Assembly: GCA_021018995.1 (NCBI GenBank)
Contig: CM037585.1
Location: 70,310,646 to 70,374,645, forward strand
Direction: 5' to 3'
Length of the DNA: 64,000 nt
Origin: Chloranthus sessilifolius
Lineage: Eukaryota > Streptophyta > Magnoliopsida > Chloranthales > Chloranthaceae
Positions 22,420 through 32,844 of the stretch are shown piece by piece (the first letter of the stretch is position 1; every line of letters begins with the position of its first letter). The position numbers were made by a program, and so were the translations under genes. A model generated the notes under the pieces. That model was given only the letters and a program-made list of their open reading frames with translations, was not told where the DNA came from and searched no databases.

Positions 22420-22960
22420 ACATCCTATCGATTGGTCACCAGAAGACTTCGATAGGAGCTGAAAGCAAATAAAGGAAGAATTCATGCAGTTGAAGAAGTT
22501 TTTGATAGGACCTGAAGGCAGAAGATGGATGGATTTGTGTGGATTGAGGAGTTTGATAGGTGCCAAGAACCTATCGACCAGCTAAAAGGAAGGAAGAAAT
22601 CATCCTATCGAAAACCTACCTGAGGCGCCAAGGGAACCTATCGAATGGTTTCTTCAAACCTATCGAGATGAAGGCACTAGAATAGAACCTATCGAAGGGA
22701 ACTTGAGCCTTTCAATAGGAGTGAGAGAAACTCTATCAAAATGGTGGCATGCAGAGCGGAGCCTGTAGAAACGGTTCTCCAACTTGTCGAAGAGCCCCTC
22801 CAACCTGTCGAATACTCCAGGCCAAGGGCTGAGAATGCTGAAACTCTAAGAGAAGGGTCATCCTATTGGAACCTATCGAAGAGATCTGAGAACCTAGCGA
22901 AAGGACCAAAATGCTCTATTTGAACCTGTCGAAAGCTTCCTGAACCTGTCAAAATCGTGT
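22420..22960 (+). promoter_or_regulatory. Athila motif array in Athila-2 5' LTR
   Basis: About nineteen sites related to AACCTATCGA, AACCTGTCGA or the complement TCGATAGG over 540 bases. Most point the same way (near 22570, 22634, 22657, 22686, 22802, 22871, 22922). They end about 200 bases before the TATA box. Confidence 0.85.
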
Positions 22961-23162
22961 GCAGAACTTCTCAGAATTTTAGTTGTGCACATGTTGTGAT
23001 TTGGTGACCTGCTACATGCAACTCGAGGCACTTGGTGACCGGCACGACAGTTCCAGAAGATGCCCCAGGAAACCCTAACCGACCCACATGCTCTAACAGA
23101 ACTCTAACAAACTCTGAGGACCTTCTAGAAGGGATTTTTGGCAGGAAAAATAGAGGAGAAAG

Positions 23163-23195
23163 CTATATATAGAGGCCCCCAATTGCAATTGGGGG
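23163..23195 (+). promoter_or_regulatory. TATA box plus 20-bp palindrome, Athila-2 5' LTR
   Basis: CTATATATAG (23163-23172) is followed three bases later by a perfect palindrome (23176-23195) of CCCCCAATTG and its reverse complement. The palindrome covers the place where transcription should start. Confidence 0.75.
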
Positions 23196-23664
23196 AGATC
23201 GAGATCTGAGCAAAATTTTGGAGATTAAAGCTTGCAGAGAAATTTTATTTTCCCTCCTTTAGCCCAATCGTGGTTGGCTAATTCCCTTGGAGTAGCGAGG
23301 AGAGATGTTAGATTTGTAATTGGGTAAGGTTAAGAGTGCAATCGTAGGTTCCTAGCTGCACAGACTATAAATCTGAGAGTATTTCCATTGTAGAGTGACG
23401 TTGATTGCAATGTTAATGTTGTTTTTAATACTTTAATTAGATCTAAAGTTCCTTTGGTTCCATTTGGTGATCGATCGGATTTGCGTAGAGGAGTCTGCAG
23501 ATGAGCCCACCCACTTAACTAGTAGGCCTCTTGGATACCACTCGATCTCCCTGGATTTGATACTCCTGTGATTCCTTGAGTCTGTGACCTGGGAATTGCA
23601 GCATCTATAGTGGTTTTAATTGTTCTAATTGAGGCCTTAGCTTTGGAGGAGATCCCTAGGATGG

Positions 23665-23798
23665 TCTGTGACCATTAAAGTGGACAGATCATAACCTTAA
23701 GATTAGTCCAAGCTTAGGCTCCAATTGGATTCGTCTGCTGCAAATCCATGGATTCGATAAAGTCTATAGGATGGTCTGTGACCATCAAAGTGGACAGA
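23665..23798 (+). repeat. Duplicated conserved hairpin, Athila-2 5' LTR
   Basis: TCTGTGACCA, a short loop and TGGACAGA at 23665-23688 and again at 23775-23798, 110 bases apart, in the transcribed part of the LTR. Confidence 0.75.
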
Positions 23799-24300
23799 TC
23801 ATAGCCTTAAGACCAGGTGGATCCTGCAATTTGAAGTGGAGTTTATGCCCTGTAGTTGTGCTTATAGCCAGTTGAGGGAATTGTGTGCTCTGAACCTCTG
23901 TAGCATAATTAATTGAATCTGATTTCAGTGAAAACCAATCTCCAAGCTACTCTTCTCCATTTTTTTTTTTTTACCTCTTTCCCCTGCAAGATCTAAGATC
24001 CTAAACTCGATCCAAGTTAGTCTATGTTTAATTTTAGCTTAGCTTAAGTGACAATCCATTTTAAACCTCTCCCCTGTCTTTTAGCTAATGTAGCATTAGT
24101 TAGGGAGCCAGATCTAATACAGATATGGAGATTTATCATATTTTTAAACCAACCTCCCTGTGGACATTCCCTTACCATCTTTGTAAAACTTGCTACAACA
24201 GACCCTGATTACTAGCAGGTCTGTGTGAGTGTGTTCTACCTAGTTTTATTAATGATTTTAGACCCTCATTTGAAGGAAGGCAAACACTCCAACAAGTTTT

Positions 24301-24318
24301 TGGCGCCGTTGCCGGGGA
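24301..24318 (+). other. Primer binding site of Athila-2 (tRNA-Asp)
   Basis: TGGCGCCGTTGCCGGGGA, complementary to the 3' end of plant tRNA-Asp, six bases after the LTR end. This is the classical Athila primer. Confidence 0.9.
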
Positions 24319-24616
24319 GGTGTATTTAGAAATTGATAGATCTAAGTTTTGATCATAGATCTATAGTTTTTGTTTGATTTTTACTGGCTGTATTTATAAG
24401 TTTTGTTGTTTTTCAGTATTTTGTGTGCATTTCATCAGATCTAAGGCTACCAGTGAGAGGAGAATCGTGCTGGAGACTGCTCTATAGTGTGCATCCCTCT
24501 ACTCTCTTGTTATTTTTTAGATCTATTGATAATTTTTGTTAGAATAGTTAGAAAATTTGGTAGATTTTGTTTGTTGTGTGTTTGGATATGTTCTACATTC
24601 AGATTTTGAGTGTTGT

Positions 24617-26203
24617 ATGTTTGGTAGGCGAACCCTCCAACCTCAGATTATTCCACTAAATCCAAAGGTTGAAAGACTTCTCAGATCTAGACCAACTACA
24701 CCCACATCTGTTGCATTTGATTCTGTAGAAAGGGGTGAGCAGCAGTAGTCGAGAACCCTTAAGGAGTTTAATGCACCAAGGGTCTATAATTCCCCCTTCA
24801 GCATTCAATTCCCAGCTGTTTAGGGAAGCTATGAGATAAAATCATCCATCATTCAAATGCTGCCCTCATTTCATGGCCTGACCAAAGAAGACCCCTACAA
24901 GCACATTGATTAGTTCTTGGGACTGTGCACTACATTTAATATCACAAGTTTGGGGGAAGAGGCCACCAGGATGAGACTCTTTCCTTTTTCATTAAAGGAC
25001 AGAGCCAGGACCCGGTTGTCCTTGCTTCCACCCAACAACATTCAGTCCTGGAGTGATCTCCAATGTCAATTTCTGGCCATGTTCTTCCCTATGTCAAAAA
25101 CTAGCCAGTTGAGGAAGGGTATCATCTCTTTTACCCAAGATCCAACTAAAGATTTTCATCAATCCTGGGAGAGATTTAAAGAACAAAAGAAATGCCCCCA
25201 CCATCAAATCCCTGAATGGCAATTGGTTCAAAGCTTTTATCAGGGAATTGATGCTAAAAGCAGAGATATGATAGATGCTTCCTGTGGTGGCACCTATCTC
25301 CATAAAACTTCCGAGGAGGCATGGGAGCTCTTTGATATTATTTGTGAGAACTCTATGCAAAGGGAAACCTTAGAAATAGCTCTAGAGCCTTCTAAATTGG
25401 TGAAGGAGAATACCTCAAGAGGGAAGATATATGATGTGAGTGTGCCAAGTGAGTTGGAAAGGAAAGTGGACAGCCTAGCCCTGAAATTTGATAGGCTGAT
25501 TGGAGCAATGCAGTCACCTGTGGCTGCTAGGGTGGAGGAGGCATGTGCCATATGCCAGTCCCCTGCTCATCCCTTTTAAGAATGCCCATCTGCTGACCAG
25601 TTTCCTGATTTTATAATAGAGCATGTGGTTGCAGCTTAGTCTTATGTGGAGCAGCCTGCTACTGGGTATCAATGGAGGAACCACCCCAATCTGAGGTGGC
25701 GATAAGATGCATACCCTAGCCAGCAGCAGCAGCCCCAGTAGCCCATGGCCTACAGAAATGCTCAGCCCTATCGAGAAAGTTATGTCCCAAGGCCTCAGTA
25801 TCAGCAACCCATGGCCTAACCTATAGTTCCTCCTGTGCAGCAATCTACACCCCCTTCAGCTGTGAGAGCACCATCCTTTGAGGAATAAGTTCTATCTTCA
25901 CTGCAGAGCTTGAACACCTTATCCCAAGCTGTGCACTCTCATAACCAGAGCATCAAAAAGATAGAGGACCAACTTGGTCAGCTGTCTGATGCTCTAACTA
26001 GGAGAGAGGGAGGAAGGCTGCCCAGCCAACCACAGGACAATCCACGAAGGCAAGTTGTAGTGGGTGAAGTTTCTTCCACCTATCAGGAAGCCAAATCTGT
26101 TACAACTTTGAGAAGTAGTAAGCTAGTGGACAACCAAGTGGGCTGTGAGTCTGTGAGGAACTTGGAGGAAGAAAATGAAGTAATTTCTACCAGCACACAA
26201 TAA
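24617..26203 (+). pseudogene. gag: Athila-2 gag
   Basis: Opens MFGRRTLQPQIIPLNPKVER and stays in one frame into the protease, with stops but no frameshift. Gag motifs are EDPYKHID, RLFPFSLKDRARTRLSLLP, WSDLQCQFLAMFFP and a knuckle-like EEACAICQSPAHPF. Stops lie at 24746, 24821, 24911, 25577, 25637, 25703, 25739, 25817, 25886 and 26201. The one at 25637 aligns with a Gln of Athila-1, 24911 with a Glu. It forms the particle coat. Confidence 0.85.
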
Positions 26204-26212
26204 AGGCCACCA

Positions 26213-27214
26213 TTGGTGGACTTGAAGGAGCAATCAGCTGTGAATAAAGAGGATAATAAGGATCCTCAAGAAAGGAAAAAAATAAAAAAGAATGAGGCCC
26301 CATTGGCTAAGGCTGCAAGTGAGGGAGCAATCCCACATTTTCCATTTCCTAAGGCACTACAAGCACCTTCCCCTTTTGATAAAGGGCAAGGAAAAATTGA
26401 GGAAATGATGGAGACTTTCAAGCAAGTAAAGATCAATTTGCCTTTACTTGATGCCATTAAACAAGTCCCAGCCTATGCCAAGTTTTTAAAAGAACTATGC
26501 ACCCATAAAAGACAATCCAAGATACACCTATCCAAAAAAGTCTTTTCAGCAGAAAATGTGAAACAAATTTTGTCGATTGCAACCCCAACCAAATTCCAAC
26601 ACCCTGGAACCCCCACAATCCCCTGCATCATTGGGGATCACATCATTGACAAAGCCTTATTAGATCTGGGAGCTAGTGTGAATTTGCTTCCATATCCACT
26701 ATATGAGAAGCTAGGCTTGGGAGAATTAAAACCCACACATGTGGTCTTACAGCTGGCTGACAGATCTGAAAGGAAACCTATGGGGATAATTGAGGAGGTT
26801 TTGGTTGGAGTTGACAAATTCTTCTATCCTGCTGACTTTTTGGTATTGGACATGGAACCAAGCAAATGTGCTTCTTCCATACCTGTGATTCTAGGCAGGC
26901 CCTTTTTGGCCACTGCCAATGCTCACATACAATGCAGGTATGAAATTATGGAAGTGTCATTTGGAAACATGAAGGTTAAGCTGAATGTGTATAACACTGG
27001 CTATCAACCCTCTCCCGAAGAGGCTTGCTTTTCCATTCATGCCCAAAAGAAAGTGATGCATGATAATCCACATTGGCTGGTGCAGGACAATGCTTCGTTC
27101 ACAGATGGAAAACTGCACCTCGGGAATGGACACCGGCTGAGGAAAAGATCTATGAAAGGTGCCAAGTTTGATGAGCCTGAGGAGACTATGGGCCTTCCAG
27201 ATCCTCCAGATTAG
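26213..27214 (+). pseudogene. pol: Athila-2 protease joined to integrase tail
   Basis: Same frame as gag. FKQVKINLPLLDAIKQV, then LLDLGASVNLLP (catalytic Asp) and IPVILGRPFLAT identify the protease. After GNMKVKLNVYNTG the sequence no longer follows Athila-1. It reads DGKLHLGNGHRLRKRSMKGA and ends EPEETMGLPDPPD, which resembles the usual C-terminal end of Athila integrase. An in-frame deletion of RT, RNase H and the integrase core is the simplest reading. A 333-codon stretch is open, unusual for this window. Confidence 0.75.
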
Positions 27215-27505
27215 CTTCTGAAGTCAGTATGTATCATATGTACCATACTTGGCATTTTTTTTTAGGTATCTACTTAGTTGTTAGTCCATTTTTTTTTTTA
27301 ACTTCTCGCAATAATAAAAGAAAAAAAAAAAAAGAGAAACAAAACTGCCATGCTTAGCACTAGGCCGTCATTTCAATATTACCAGTTGTCCTGAGGTAAT
27401 GGGAGCTATCCACAAGAGAATCAAATCATGAGGCACCATAGCAACAGATCCTACTAAGAACTGAGACTTCGAGTGCCCATAATGCAACCTTATTTGGTTT
27501 TTAGA
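27215..27505 (+). other. Post-protease spacer of Athila-2
   Basis: A-rich and T-rich runs near 27250-27335; no coding signal. Confidence 0.5.
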
Positions 27506-27870
27506 AGTCTTCGACAGGTCAAGTTCACCTTTCGATAGGTCACATGGTGATTTCGGCGGGATGTTCGATGGTTTCGATAGGCACGGAACTTCTCGAAAGG
27601 CGAAATTAACTTCTCGATAGGTTAAAAAGGGCAAAGCGGAGATGTCGATAGGTTCTGGATACCACACAGGAACCTATCGAAATGATGACTCATCTACCGT
27701 TTAAACTTATCTGAAGGATAGTTCCACCTATCGGGATCCTATCGAATTATCCCCTTTTAAGGTTTTGTCTGCCATGCTTTCGATGGGACACATGAACCTA
27801 TCGAGACCATCAAGTTCATCCTATCGGAATCGTATTTCACCCCTTATATAGCTGTCGATAGGTCATTTGT
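27506..27870 (+). promoter_or_regulatory. Athila motif array and TATA box upstream of ORF3 (Athila-2)
   Basis: Sites such as TTCGATAGG, AACCTATCGA and CTTCGACAGG recur about every 20-40 bases. TTATATAG (27844-27851) follows, then telo-box AAACCCTAG at 27893-27901 and again at 28060-28068. A GTCAGT donor near 28079 and an acceptor GATTAG near 28160 suggest a leader intron. This looks like an internal promoter for ORF3. Confidence 0.65.
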
Positions 27871-28173
27871 GCCTCATTCCATACCTTCTGCAAAACCCTA
27901 GCTCATTTCCTCTCTTTTTCGCATCCCTTTTTCTCCACTAAATCCTCCCAGAACCTTCCGCTGTTCAGTCTGCCATTTTGTCAGTACATGCAGCTTGCAC
28001 AGAGGAGCATTTTGCCCCTGACTTTGGAAAAATTGAAGCTGTGTATTGCGATTTCTGTTAAACCCTAGGCATTTTGAGGTCAGTTACCTTCCCACCATCA
28101 ATCTATCATTTCTCTAATTTTTAACCTTCAAGCTCCACTCCAAGTTGGTGAGTGATTAGTCTCCGAGAGTAAA

Positions 28174-31083
28174 ATGGATGAGTCGGAGGAAACTCTAGCA
28201 AACATACGCCAGAGAACAACTGCTTCCACCCCCAAATCTTCCGCGAGGTCGAAGCTAGCTGACAAACCACCTGTCAAAAGGAAGCTCACAGAGATGTCAC
28301 CCAAAAAGGCTCCTAAAGCTAAGAAAGCCAAAGCCATTGCGATTCAGGAGCCTTTAGTGGAAGAAACCTTAGCAAGAGCTACTCCTCCAGTAGAACTGCC
28401 AACGGGGTTAACTAACCCTAATGAGTTTGTAGAAAAATTGAGTCTTGTTCCTGAGATGGATTTTGATTTGGCATATTTTGCCAACATTGGGGAGTTCCAG
28501 GGGACGTTGGAATATTTGAAGAAAGAAGGTCTACTACCCCTGCTTTCACCCTTAAAGGAAAATGTCTACCACAGGTTGGTCAAATTGTGGTACCAAAACC
28601 TGACAAAGAAAGTGGTACCTGGGGCTAAGGATTAACTAAAAATCTTGATTGATGATTGGCAGTTGACTGTCGACTGTAGAGATATTAGGATGGCTTTGGG
28701 AGTCCCATATCAATTTGACTCCACCAGAGCTAAGGTAGCACCTACAGGGGCTACATTTCGGGAAATGGCTTAACAACTTATTAATGGAATAGTGGGCTCT
28801 GGTGAATCCTTGATGAGAAGAGACCTCCATCCTACCCTTAGACTCATTGATACCATTCCGAGGAAAAATGTCTTTCTCTAGCCATTTGCAAGAGAGAAGG
28901 GCCCCGTTAGTGGATGTACTATACTTCTATTTAAAGGGGCAATTTGTGAACGCACCTAAGCTTATTTTTGAAATAGTGGTGGACATCAATGACAAGGTGC
29001 TGAAAAGGCAAGCTTTTGCTAAAGGAGGAGGTCTGCCTTTTTGCAGACTCATCACATGTCTGCTCATGACTAGAAAATATGTGATCAAGCCAAGTGAACC
29101 AATGGAGAAGCTGACCTTTAAATTGTATGGGAAGCGGGAATGGTCAACTAGCCTCACTTTGATTAAGAAGAGTCAGCAAGTTGGAAGGGAGGCGGCTGAG
29201 AAGGCACCCACTACCATGGCAGCAGAGACACTTGCAGAGATACCCTTATCCACCCCTCCACCTACCATACCTGTCCCATTACCCACACCTCCACCCACTT
29301 TTCTTTTTCCATTTGTATCAGTCCCTCTTCCAGCAGACCTCTCTCCACCCACCTTTGAACCGATTTTTACTTCAACCACCTCTCAGGTTTTCCAACCTGA
29401 CATACTGGAACTTCCCACATTCTCTGAGCTTACCCCTACCACTTCTTCTCCCCACATTACCCAACCCATTTCTAATTTACCACCATCACGAACCCCTTTG
29501 CATCCCCAGGGGATGGACCTGTTCACCACTACTGGGTTCACGGTCCTCATGACCTCAATTATGGAGGATGTTGCTCATGAGTACACTCCACTTCCTGACT
29601 CCCCATACTCGACTCCTCATCATTTTAACCATGCACCCTCTTCCCCCTTCCATCATGTCCAAACAGCTGCCCCTTCTGCCACCACCATGCCTGACACCGT
29701 CACTCAAATTCTATCCCTCCTCCAAACCATTCAGTCCCAATTAACCATCAACACTGAGAACCAGACCCTCATGAGCTCATGTCTCCAATCAATTCAATCC
29801 ACCCTTACCCCATCTTCTTCCGCTCCTCAACCCCCTCACATATCCCCTCCTACTTCATCTATACTTACCCCACACCATGCAGCTGCCCAGCCTAAGGAAG
29901 TAGTCGCACCAGCTCTCCCCATACTTTCCTCACCACGAGCCACTTTACCCTCATCACCAGATTTACTGGCCTCCGCAGTAGCTGAATCCCCCCTACCCTT
30001 CACCACCCCCACCTATTTTCCAGGATGCCTCCACCCAAACTGATCCCTGGGATGATCTGGTTCTCTCCTCCCCCTCCTCTTCATCCACTGCACCCCTGTC
30101 CTTGCCCATTGTCCTTAGACAAACCATGTAAATACCCCCTTACCTCACCCTGCTGTATGCCATGAGGGACAACCCTTACCTCCACAAGGATGTCCTGAGA
30201 GGTATGGCTGCACTGAGCTTCCATTGAGGCCCCTTTTGAGGAGAGGATCGCCAACATCGAATTGGAACTCCGAATTCAACTCTGCGATATCTCTCAAGGG
30301 TGGTCTAAAATCTTGACTCGTTATGAGTCAACAAAACAATTGGCAGCTGCTGAGAGTCTCATTGCCAAATATGAGAAGAAGAATTCTGAGCTTCTCAAGA
30401 AAAAATTAGCCAATGTTCAGGAGATACTCAAGGCCACCAAGGAACTCTCTGATGCCAACCTACTCTATGCCGCAAAATAAATTGACATATTGGAGAAAAA
30501 GGTTGCTTCCCTTACCTCTCAGCCATTTCAACCTACCCCTCTCGCCACCGCACCTCCTCCTACACCTCCTTCCACTCACTCCTGTCCCCCTTCTACAACT
30601 CAACCCCCTCCCACCCCCCCTGTGGATGTGCACCCTCCTCTAGCCCAAGAACTCCCCCCTACTCAACCTGCCCCTCCGAAATCTAAAAGGGCTCCCCCCA
30701 AGAAGAAAGTTACTACAAAAAGATCTGCTCCCTCTGCTGCCTCTGCCAAGAAAGGAAAGAGGCCTGTTGCCCAGTCTAAATCCACCCCTCCCACCCAGCC
30801 CCCAACCCAACCTGATACCTCTTTCACCTTACTATCAAAGGAGGAATGAAGGAAGGTTGTTGTGGCTCTCGGATTGGACCCCACTGCCCTTTTTCCGTCT
30901 GATTCAGATTCAGATTCTGTTGCTGCTGTTGATCCCAAAGGAAAACAACCCGCTGCCCAGTCTGAGGAGGCAGTAAAAAAGCCACAACCGAAGGCTAAAT
31001 CTAAAGGAAAAGCTCCCTTATCTAAGGATGTGCTGAAAAACCTGGCTGACCTCTATGATTGGCCATACGAGGCCTGTAAATAG
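28174..31083 (+). pseudogene. Athila-2 ORF3 ('putative plant transposon protein' type)
   Basis: Starts MDESEETLANIRQRTTAS. Basic clusters (PVKRKL, KKAPKAKKAKA) look like nuclear localisation signals. The conserved domain has NPNEFVEKLSLVPE, LYFYLKGQFVNAP, RRAPLVDV and LPFCRLITCLLM. Then come a 250-residue Pro/Ser/Thr linker, a probable coiled coil (SLIAKYEKKNSELLKKKL), and a Lys/Pro-rich tail (KSKRAPPKKKVTTKRSAP). A frameshift near 28850 and stops near 28633, 30041, 30478 and 30847 break it. I find no membrane segment. It could be a chromatin-associated factor of the element; that role is inferred. Confidence 0.75.
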
Positions 31084-32844
31084 CTATGGTAGCTTGTTGT
31101 TTTAGTTTCTTCCTCACTAGTCTCATGTATATATTTGGCATTTTAATACATTTTGTCTTCATGTAGTTTTTCTGTATCTCTTTTCCCCCCATGCCTCTCC
31201 CCTAGTTTCATGCTATAAATAGTGAGGACATTGTTTAGTTTAGGTTTGGGGCTATGGCATGTAGGTATGCCAATAAATTAGTTAATTTTAGTACAGCTAG
31301 GCTAAAAAGGAGTGTTTTGAATTAATTAGAATAAATTCTCACTTGAATAAAAAGAGGAAATTAAAAAGAACTGTTTGAAACTGAAATAAGTTGTAGTCCA
31401 ACAAACCTCATGAGGCAAATGTCAACAAGTTGTGAAAAATAATTTTGATGTGCAGTAAACCTGAAATAAGAGAAGATTGTGAAGATACACCCCTGAAAAA
31501 TTTGATGGAAGGTCATACCTAGTGAGATTTGGGCCTGAAAAAGTTTCTTTGAAGAGTGCCTTGGCAATTTTTCTTCTCTAAGGACTGAAGGGATCTAATT
31601 CTAATTATTAGAAGTTAGGCAAATACAAATTGAAATAGCTTGACAACATTCATGACATTGAGGACATAAAGCAAGGCCATCCCTTAGTCAGTTTAAGCTT
31701 AAAATGTCCCACCTTTGAACTGCCCTCAATGCACACCACTTGAGCCTTAAAAGTCCCAATTTTCTTTGATGAAAACTAAAAAATTTTAACCCAAAACCTC
31801 AGTGACCTGATACAGATTGACCCTCACTCTGAGATTTCAGAAGGAAAAGGTGAAGGAATGGAAGAAGGTAGAGCTGATTTGAGAAGTGGTTGAAAAAGAA
31901 GAAAGACAAAGTTGGTGGTATTTGTGGTATTCCGACCTATAAAAAAAAAAAAAAAAAAAAAAAGTGCAACAGAATGAGAAAAAGAAGTCATTTCATTGAA
32001 AGATTGAAAGGAAGAGAAGAAGCTGGCCACTTTGGCTTTGAAAATTCAAGAAGTAGATGGAATTGTGCTAAAATGAAGAAGGTGAAGTCATGAATCATCT
32101 CCTTACCTTTACTGATTTCTCAATTTGAATCCCTTTTACCCTTTCATTCTTTTACAAACCTCATCCCTAAGCCACATTACAACCCAATAAAATGACCTTA
32201 CTGATCTGAAATGAATTGAGCTATCATGTAGAGGTAAAGAATTGTGTAATCTATGGTAAAAAGAGTTAGAAAATTTTATAAATTAGAATAATGCCTATGC
32301 TCATGCTTACAACCCTATTTGAGGACTGTAACTGCTCTTGAGTTGTGTGAAATTCTACACCCTTCATTTTTGTTGTGACTTAACAGCCCTGGTGAGACTT
32401 GGGCCTGAAATCTAATTTGATGGGGGTAGTATCAAAACAGAATTCTCAAGTGAAAGGTGAGCCATGCATCAATCTTCATACACAATACCTTGACATGAAC
32501 TGATTGATGATGAAGGAATTACTAGAAAACTTCATATTTTAAGTTGGTGATTTTTCTTCTCAAAACCCTCTAGAACTGAAAAGACATGATGAGAATATAT
32601 TCTAGTTCACTGAAACTCTGTTTAGCAAGATGCACTACTATTAACTAACCTTATTAGAGAAGTTTGTGGGTACCTTCACTGAAAACCCTCAGGAGACTTC
32701 ACTCCTCCACTAGGGGTCACCTAGGGGTTTAAAAGGCTTGGTGGATATGCTAAATGCATCCGTGCTCCCTACGAAAGTGGCATTTTAATTCTTTTTTTTA
32801 TTCTCCTTTGCTCAGGGACTAGCAAAGCTTAGGTTGGGGGGGTG
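31084..32844 (+). other. Athila-2 3' UTR and polypurine tract
   Basis: 1.76 kb without genes, homologous to the 3' UTR of Athila-1 and E. It contains an A run at 31941-31963 and ends with CTTAGGTTGGGGGGGTG directly before the 3' LTR. Confidence 0.8.

Larger units (their letters stand above)
22155..24294 (+). repeat. Athila-2 5' LTR
   Basis: 2140 bp, TGTTAAGTGG to CTCCAACA; near-identical to 32845-34992. It contains a motif array, TATA box, palindrome and two conserved hairpins in that order. Confidence 0.93.

Noticed and set aside
23176..23195. Rho-independent style terminator
   Set aside because: Plant nuclear context, no T run follows, and it lies at a promoter start site.
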